Shown here: piece by piece, positions 4,822-7,379 of the stretch
Layout: every line of letters begins with the position of its first letter
How positions within the stretch are numbered: position 1 is the first letter of the stretch
NCBI GenBank assembly: GCA_038533155.1
Contig: JBCAZH010000109.1
Location: 1 to 7,379 of the forward strand
DNA length: 7,379 nucleotides
Reading direction: 5' to 3'
Source of the DNA: CALBPI01 sp038533155
Lineage (GTDB): Bacteria; Pseudomonadota; Gammaproteobacteria; Steroidobacterales; Woeseiaceae
Position numbers and translations under genes: made by a program
The notes under the pieces: model-generated
What the model saw: the letters and a program-made list of their open reading frames with translations, nothing else
Told to the model about the DNA's origin: nothing
The model's database searches: none

Positions 4822-6000
4822 CTACTTCCCCTGGTCAGGCCAGCGCCACATCGGCTGGTCTAGAAGATCTTGTCCGGCCACCTGGGTCTGTCCAAGCGAC
4901 TTTTCCAGATGAACAGAATTGCAGTCGTCAGCCCGCTCAAGCGCAGCGATGAGCCTCGGTGCATGCGACACAACCCAAACTTGAGTGGTCCGCGATGCCC
5001 GAACGATCAAACGGCCAAGCGCCGGTAGCAAGTCGGGATGCAAGCTCGTTTCGGGTTCGTTCAAGACCATCAGCGGTGGCGGTCGAGGTGTCAGCAACGC
5101 GGCGACCCACAGCAGATAACGCAGCGTGCCATCGGAAAGCTCGGCGGCAGACAAGGCACGCAGAAGTCCTTCTTGCTGGAACCGCAAGTGGAAACGACCA
5201 TCCTCTTGCGGGTCGACCAACAAACTCGCGCCGGGGAAGGCGTCGGTCACCGCATCGTGCAACGCGTTCGCATCACCGATTTCGACAATCGTCTGGATCG
5301 CGGCGGCAAGGTCTCGCCCGTCGTGATGCAACACCGGTGTGCGGGTCCCAAGTTGCGGCAAACGCGCCGGCGCATCGGCGTCGGTCCGGAAGTGATCATA
5401 AAAGCGCCAGCCCTTGATTTGATCGCGCATCGAAAGGATCTCCGGTGCTTGTTCCGGATCCACCGCTTCGTTGAGCATGCTCTCGAAGCTGCTGGCATGT
5501 TGTGCGATGACTTTCCAACTTCTGCCTGCGCGGACTTTGATGATCGAGCCTTCTCGATCTACCAGCGAACTTGCCGGCCGATGCGCGTTGCCCGCCCAAA
5601 TGCACTCTCGCTTGATCTCAGGATCAAGATCGAACGCCGTCGGTCCGAGGCTGCCGGGAATCGGTAGCCCCAATGAAATTGAGTAGCCGAAATCGTCGCC
5701 GGAAAAACCCAAGCGTAGTCTTGCCGCCTGCTGCCTGGGTCCGCCTTGGACCGGCATGCGTCCCTCGCGCATCGCTTTCGTCAGTTTTTCGGGTCCGGCC
5801 CAAAACGTTGAGCTCAGCCCGCCCTCGCGCGCCAGCGAATTGACGACACCCCCTTGAGCGGTTTCAGAAAGCAATCGCAGTGCTGTGTAGAGGTTGGACT
5901 TGCCGCTGGCATTCTCGCCAGTGATAACGTTTAGCGGTCCAAACGGGACCAGCAGATTCAACAAAGAGCGATAGTTACCGACGGCGAGGGTATGGATCAT
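4822..6000 (-). CDS. RecF/ABC-type AAA ATPase (COG4637-like), first gene of the operon
   Basis: A 392-residue cytoplasmic ATPase of the AAA_21/RecF-like group within the ABC class (related in core to SMC, Rad50 and OLD proteins). It opens with the typical MIHTLAVGNYRSL strand, then Walker A GENASGKS (28-35). A central family-specific region includes FYDHFRTDADAPAR (200-213). Then come a signature-like LSDGTLRYL (288-296), a Walker-B segment LMVLNEPETSLHPDLLP (310-326) and the switch SH at 345-346. Asn314 stands where most ATPases have Asp, while the catalytic-type Glu315 is kept; I recall NEPETSLHPD as usual in this subfamily, so this is probably not an inactivating change. No nuclease (Toprim) domain follows, unlike OLD proteins. 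Function is unproven; partners could be DNA or protein. It has no Shine-Dalgarno sequence and may be leaderless. The following histidine phosphatase is almost certainly co-translated. Confidence 0.92.
   Translation of the reverse strand: MIHTLAVGNYRSLLNLLVPFGPLNVITGENASGKSNLYTALRLLSETAQGGVVNSLAREGGLSSTFWAGPEKLTKAMREGRMPVQGGPRQQAARLRLGFSGDDFGYSISLGLPIPGSLGPTAFDLDPEIKRECIWAGNAHRPASSLVDREGSIIKVRAGRSWKVIAQHASSFESMLNEAVDPEQAPEILSMRDQIKGWRFYDHFRTDADAPARLPQLGTRTPVLHHDGRDLAAAIQTIVEIGDANALHDAVTDAFPGASLLVDPQEDGRFHLRFQQEGLLRALSAAELSDGTLRYLLWVAALLTPRPPPLMVLNEPETSLHPDLLPALGRLIVRASRTTQVWVVSHAPRLIAALERADDCNSVHLEKSLGQTQVAGQDLLDQPMWRWPDQGK
4825..4831 (-). promoter_or_regulatory. Ribosome-binding site of the phosphatase gene, inside the ATPase gene end
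   Basis: GGGGAAG lies 7 bases before the GTG start at 4817 and within the final codons of the ATPase gene. It supports GTG as start and translational coupling of the two genes. Confidence 0.6.
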
Positions 6001-6006
6001 GCAGCA

Positions 6007-6012
6007 ATAATA
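6007..6012 (-). promoter_or_regulatory. Candidate -10 box (TATTAT) placing transcription start at the ATPase ATG
   Basis: TATTAT on the minus strand matches the -10 consensus at 5 of 6 positions and ends 6 bases before the A of the ATPase start codon. That is the usual distance to the transcription start. There is no ribosome-binding site in those bases and no good -35 match. Together this suggests a leaderless mRNA. Confidence 0.35.
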
Positions 6013-6098
6013 CGCGAATTGGGGTCATCGACCGCTCGAAGTCGTGCGTGCGTGTCCGGTCAAGATGATCTCGGTGACGGCGCCGTTTCGTGTTTCTG

Positions 6099-6112
6099 CT
6101 CACTATCGTGAG
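6099..6112. promoter_or_regulatory. Small perfect dyad CTCACtatcGTGAG between divergent genes
   Basis: Five-base arms with a 4-base centre lie between the divergent ATPase and periplasmic-protein genes, upstream of the promoter candidate of the latter. It could be an operator or a small hairpin; little supports either. Confidence 0.2.
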
Positions 6113-6134
6113 ATGACGAATACGTCAGGGGTTA

Positions 6135-6163
6135 TTGCGGCGATCGAATCAGTGATCTATCTT
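6135..6163 (+). promoter_or_regulatory. Candidate promoter for the periplasmic two-cysteine protein gene
   Basis: TTGCGG (6135-6140) and TATCTT (6158-6163) are separated by 17 bases and match consensus at 3 and 4 of 6 positions. Transcription would begin near 6170, about 40 bases before the chosen ATG. Confidence 0.3.
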
Positions 6164-6208
6164 CGTTCAGCCAGGTTCGACCCTTCCTGACGACACACGG
6201 TGCGACGC

Positions 6209-6751
6209 ATGAAGAGTGTTATCAAGCAGCTATTTCTGATGATCATTGGTGTAGCCATGATGTCGAATGCGGTCGCCGAAGACGAGTCGATGGAGCGCGA
6301 CGCAACGTCTAACCAAAAGGTCATCGACGAAATCGAGGTAATTGGCCAGCGCACACCACGTCAGTTGCAGAAGATCGTCATCGAGGCGCGTTTAGATTTC
6401 TGGGCCATGTACAACACGCTCAACGACAATCCAGATTATCGGATGACTTGCGAACGGGTCGCGAAGTCACGCAGCAACTTCAAAGAGCTCCGGTGTGTAC
6501 CGGGGTACTTCACGGATCGACTTGCGCAGATGACTCAAGAGCGATCCCTGCGCCGTGGTCCAAAGGGAGAGATCCAAATGCGCGCCCCACCGCCTAGCGA
6601 GCGAACGGTCATCGCAGAGACTCGCGAACAAAAGCGCGCTGCCGATGCGCATATGATCGCGTTGATCGAATCAAACCCACAACTGCGCGACAAGTACGAC
6701 GAGCTCCTTCGAGCCAGTGAGGCGTATGAGCGCAGCAAGGCCGGAGACTAA
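6209..6751 (+). CDS. Periplasmic protein of unknown function with TonB-box-like segment and two cysteines
   Basis: A 180-residue exported protein. A Sec signal peptide (K2, K6, hydrophobic 8-18, cut after Ala-Val-Ala23) is followed by an acidic linker and IDEIEVIGQR (39-48), which resembles the TonB-box/plug start of TonB-dependent receptors, though no receptor follows. Next is LDFWAMYNTLNDNPDYRMTC and LRCVPGYF, with Cys81 and Cys96 likely forming a disulfide. The C-terminal part is charged and helical with no membrane segment. I recall uncharacterised proteobacterial exported proteins with the same order (TonB-box-like sequence, FxxxYNxLN, two cysteines), so this is probably a conserved family without known role. 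ATG 6209 is chosen because it gives the compact signal; a GTG three codons upstream is in frame, and neither has a clear ribosome-binding site. It is divergent from the ATPase gene and about 190 bases before the zinc-ribbon gene. Confidence 0.78.
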   Translation: MKSVIKQLFLMIIGVAMMSNAVAEDESMERDATSNQKVIDEIEVIGQRTPRQLQKIVIEARLDFWAMYNTLNDNPDYRMTCERVAKSRSNFKELRCVPGYFTDRLAQMTQERSLRRGPKGEIQMRAPPPSERTVIAETREQKRAADAHMIALIESNPQLRDKYDELLRASEAYERSKAGD

Positions 6752-6774
6752 GCGGTTGCGAGGAGCAACGCCGC
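6752..6774 (+). terminator. Possible terminator hairpin directly after the periplasmic protein gene
   Basis: GCGGTTGC pairs with GCAAC plus CGC across a 2-base bulge, giving 8 pairs around the 5-base loop gagga, immediately after the TAA stop. No T-run follows, so intrinsic termination is uncertain. Confidence 0.3.
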
Positions 6775-6820
6775 GTGACCGGGACGAGGTGCAGTCCGCG
6801 AACCACAAGCTCGCTGTCGG

Positions 6821-6847
6821 GCTCCCGATTCAAGTTTCCGCGGGAGC
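6821..6847. repeat. Perfect 7-base inverted repeat GCTCCCG/CGGGAGC
   Basis: Arms at 6821-6827 and 6841-6847 flank a 13-base centre, in the gap before the zinc-ribbon gene. It could fold as a hairpin in RNA and is the second of three dyads in this gap. Confidence 0.35.
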
Positions 6848-6851
6848 ACCC

Positions 6852-6905
6852 ATGCAGAGTTCGCGAATTGCTTGCGGAATGTAGCGATGTAGCGCGACTC
6901 TGCGT
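6852..6905. other. Extended imperfect hairpin of about 54 nt upstream of the zinc-ribbon gene
   Basis: GCAGAGT (6854-6860) pairs with ACTCTGC (6897-6903). Inward, after one bulged T, CGCG (6862-6865) pairs with CGCG (6893-6896), and outward an A-U and a G-U pair extend the stem. Inside, ATTGC (6867-6871) can pair with GCGAT (6884-6888). The result is a stem of about 13 pairs with one bulge plus an inner 5-pair stem, ending some 30 bases before the zinc-ribbon gene's start. It may be a structured leader, a small RNA, or a repeat-type element. No known riboswitch class is recognised. Confidence 0.4.
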
Positions 6906-6937
6906 CATGGCCGATGTGTTGGTGCTGAGTGCCTCCA

Positions 6938-7379
6938 ATGAACTGTAGAAACTGCGGTGCCGAACTTCGGCCGACGGATGAGTTCTGCCCAGCTTGCGGA
7001 CAGGGTGTTGCCGAGGGACAAGACCGAAGTTTCTCGCATTTGGCACGTGCGAGTTTTGAAGAGGTCACGTCAGTCGATAGTCGGTTGTGGCGATCCATCA
7101 GGGCTTTGATATTTTCGCCAGGGCTACTTTCGAGGGAATTCCGCGAAGGGCGTCGGCGACGGTTTTTGTCGCCTATTGGGATTTTTCTTCTTGGAAACCT
7201 CCTGTATTTTTTGTCTCCGCCGTTGACTGACCTCCAGTTATCGCTGGCGGAGCAATACGAGCAGCAGCCCTACCGTGCACTAATCACTGGCTGGGTGGAT
7301 AACTACATGGCGGAGTCTGACCAAACGTTTGAAGAGGTCGCGCGCCTGTACGAGTTGAGAATTGCAGAACTTGCGAAGG
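6938..7379 (+). CDS. Zinc-ribbon membrane protein, DUF3667-like (N-terminal part, cut by window edge)
   Basis: The first 147 residues of a gene that runs off the right edge. An N-terminal zinc ribbon is formed by Cys3, Cys6, Cys17 and Cys20 (CRNC and CPAC pairs). A soluble segment follows (SFSHLARASFEEVTSVDSRL, then WRSIRALIFSPGLLSREF), a basic patch GRRRR (71-75), and a first membrane helix at about 78-93 (FLSPIGIFLLGNLLYFLS). The order ribbon, 'tl..Ll.sPG...re...GrR..fl.Pi..fl..N.ly' segment and membrane helix matches DUF3667 proteins, whose function is unknown to me. The ribbon would lie in the cytoplasm, with the arginine patch just inside the membrane. The ATG at 6938 begins directly before the ribbon but lacks a clear ribosome-binding site. 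The start lies about 30 bases past a large hairpin, which might affect translation. Confidence 0.8.
   Translation, partial: MNCRNCGAELRPTDEFCPACGQGVAEGQDRSFSHLARASFEEVTSVDSRLWRSIRALIFSPGLLSREFREGRRRRFLSPIGIFLLGNLLYFLSPPLTDLQLSLAEQYEQQPYRALITGWVDNYMAESDQTFEEVARLYELRIAELAK

Noticed and set aside
5038..5667. 209-codon plus-strand frame
   Set aside because: It lies wholly antisense to the ATPase gene, whose Walker A, signature and Walker-B motifs are unambiguous; its product is Arg-rich and without a recognisable domain.
6854..6903. Integron attC site
   Set aside because: The hairpin is bulged and of attC-like size, but the conserved GTTRRRY core and its complement are absent and no integrase or cassette array is present.
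6748..7098. 116-codon minus-strand frame in the gap before the zinc-ribbon gene
   Set aside because: It runs antisense through the zinc-ribbon coding region and over the hairpins, with no ribosome-binding site or recognisable domain. A remnant in 6750-6930 cannot be fully excluded.

Overview
The window looks like chromosomal DNA of a Gram-negative bacterium, most likely a gammaproteobacterium. Supporting signs are two lipoproteins, an outer-membrane beta-barrel, Sec signal peptides, and families I recall from free-living Proteobacteria. This placement is an inference from protein type, because the window has no rRNA or tRNA. By eye the G+C is a little over half. I see no insertion sequence, phage gene, CRISPR array or tRNA. 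Nine genes can be supported, two of them cut by the window edges.

Left block, minus strand (1-2245). From upstream to downstream it holds a small two-helix inner-membrane protein, an 8-strand-type outer-membrane barrel, and a lipoprotein of the penicillin/acyl-homoserine-lactone acylase family that runs off the left edge. Gaps of about 220 and 120 bases with inverted repeats separate them, so they are probably separate transcription units. All three act in the envelope.

Middle block, plus strand (2246-4266). A divergent intergenic region leads to a 152-residue cytoplasmic protein of unknown function. That protein carries a 15-residue motif twice. A gap rich in dyads and TGATCA words follows, then an exported lipoprotein with a formylglycine-generating-enzyme (SUMF1) fold. 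It has eight cysteines in its mature part but lacks the catalytic cysteine pair of true sulfatase-modifying enzymes.

Right-centre block, minus strand (4263-6000). A RecF/ABC-type AAA ATPase (COG4637-like) and a histidine phosphatase form a tight operon. Four bases separate the ATPase stop from the phosphatase start, and the phosphatase ribosome-binding site overlaps the ATPase stop codon. The phosphatase ends tail to tail with the SUMF1-fold gene, the two stop codons sharing CTAG. The ATPase may be read from a leaderless mRNA.

Right block, plus strand (6001-7379). A periplasmic protein with two cysteines and a TonB-box-like segment is followed by a 186-base gap with three inverted repeats. 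One of these is an extended hairpin of about 54 nt. The last gene is the N-terminal part of a zinc-ribbon membrane protein of the DUF3667 type.

The least ordinary items are the ATPase-phosphatase pair, the repeat-containing 152-residue protein, the catalytically altered SUMF1-fold lipoprotein and the structured gap before the DUF3667 gene. None proves a new system from sequence alone.
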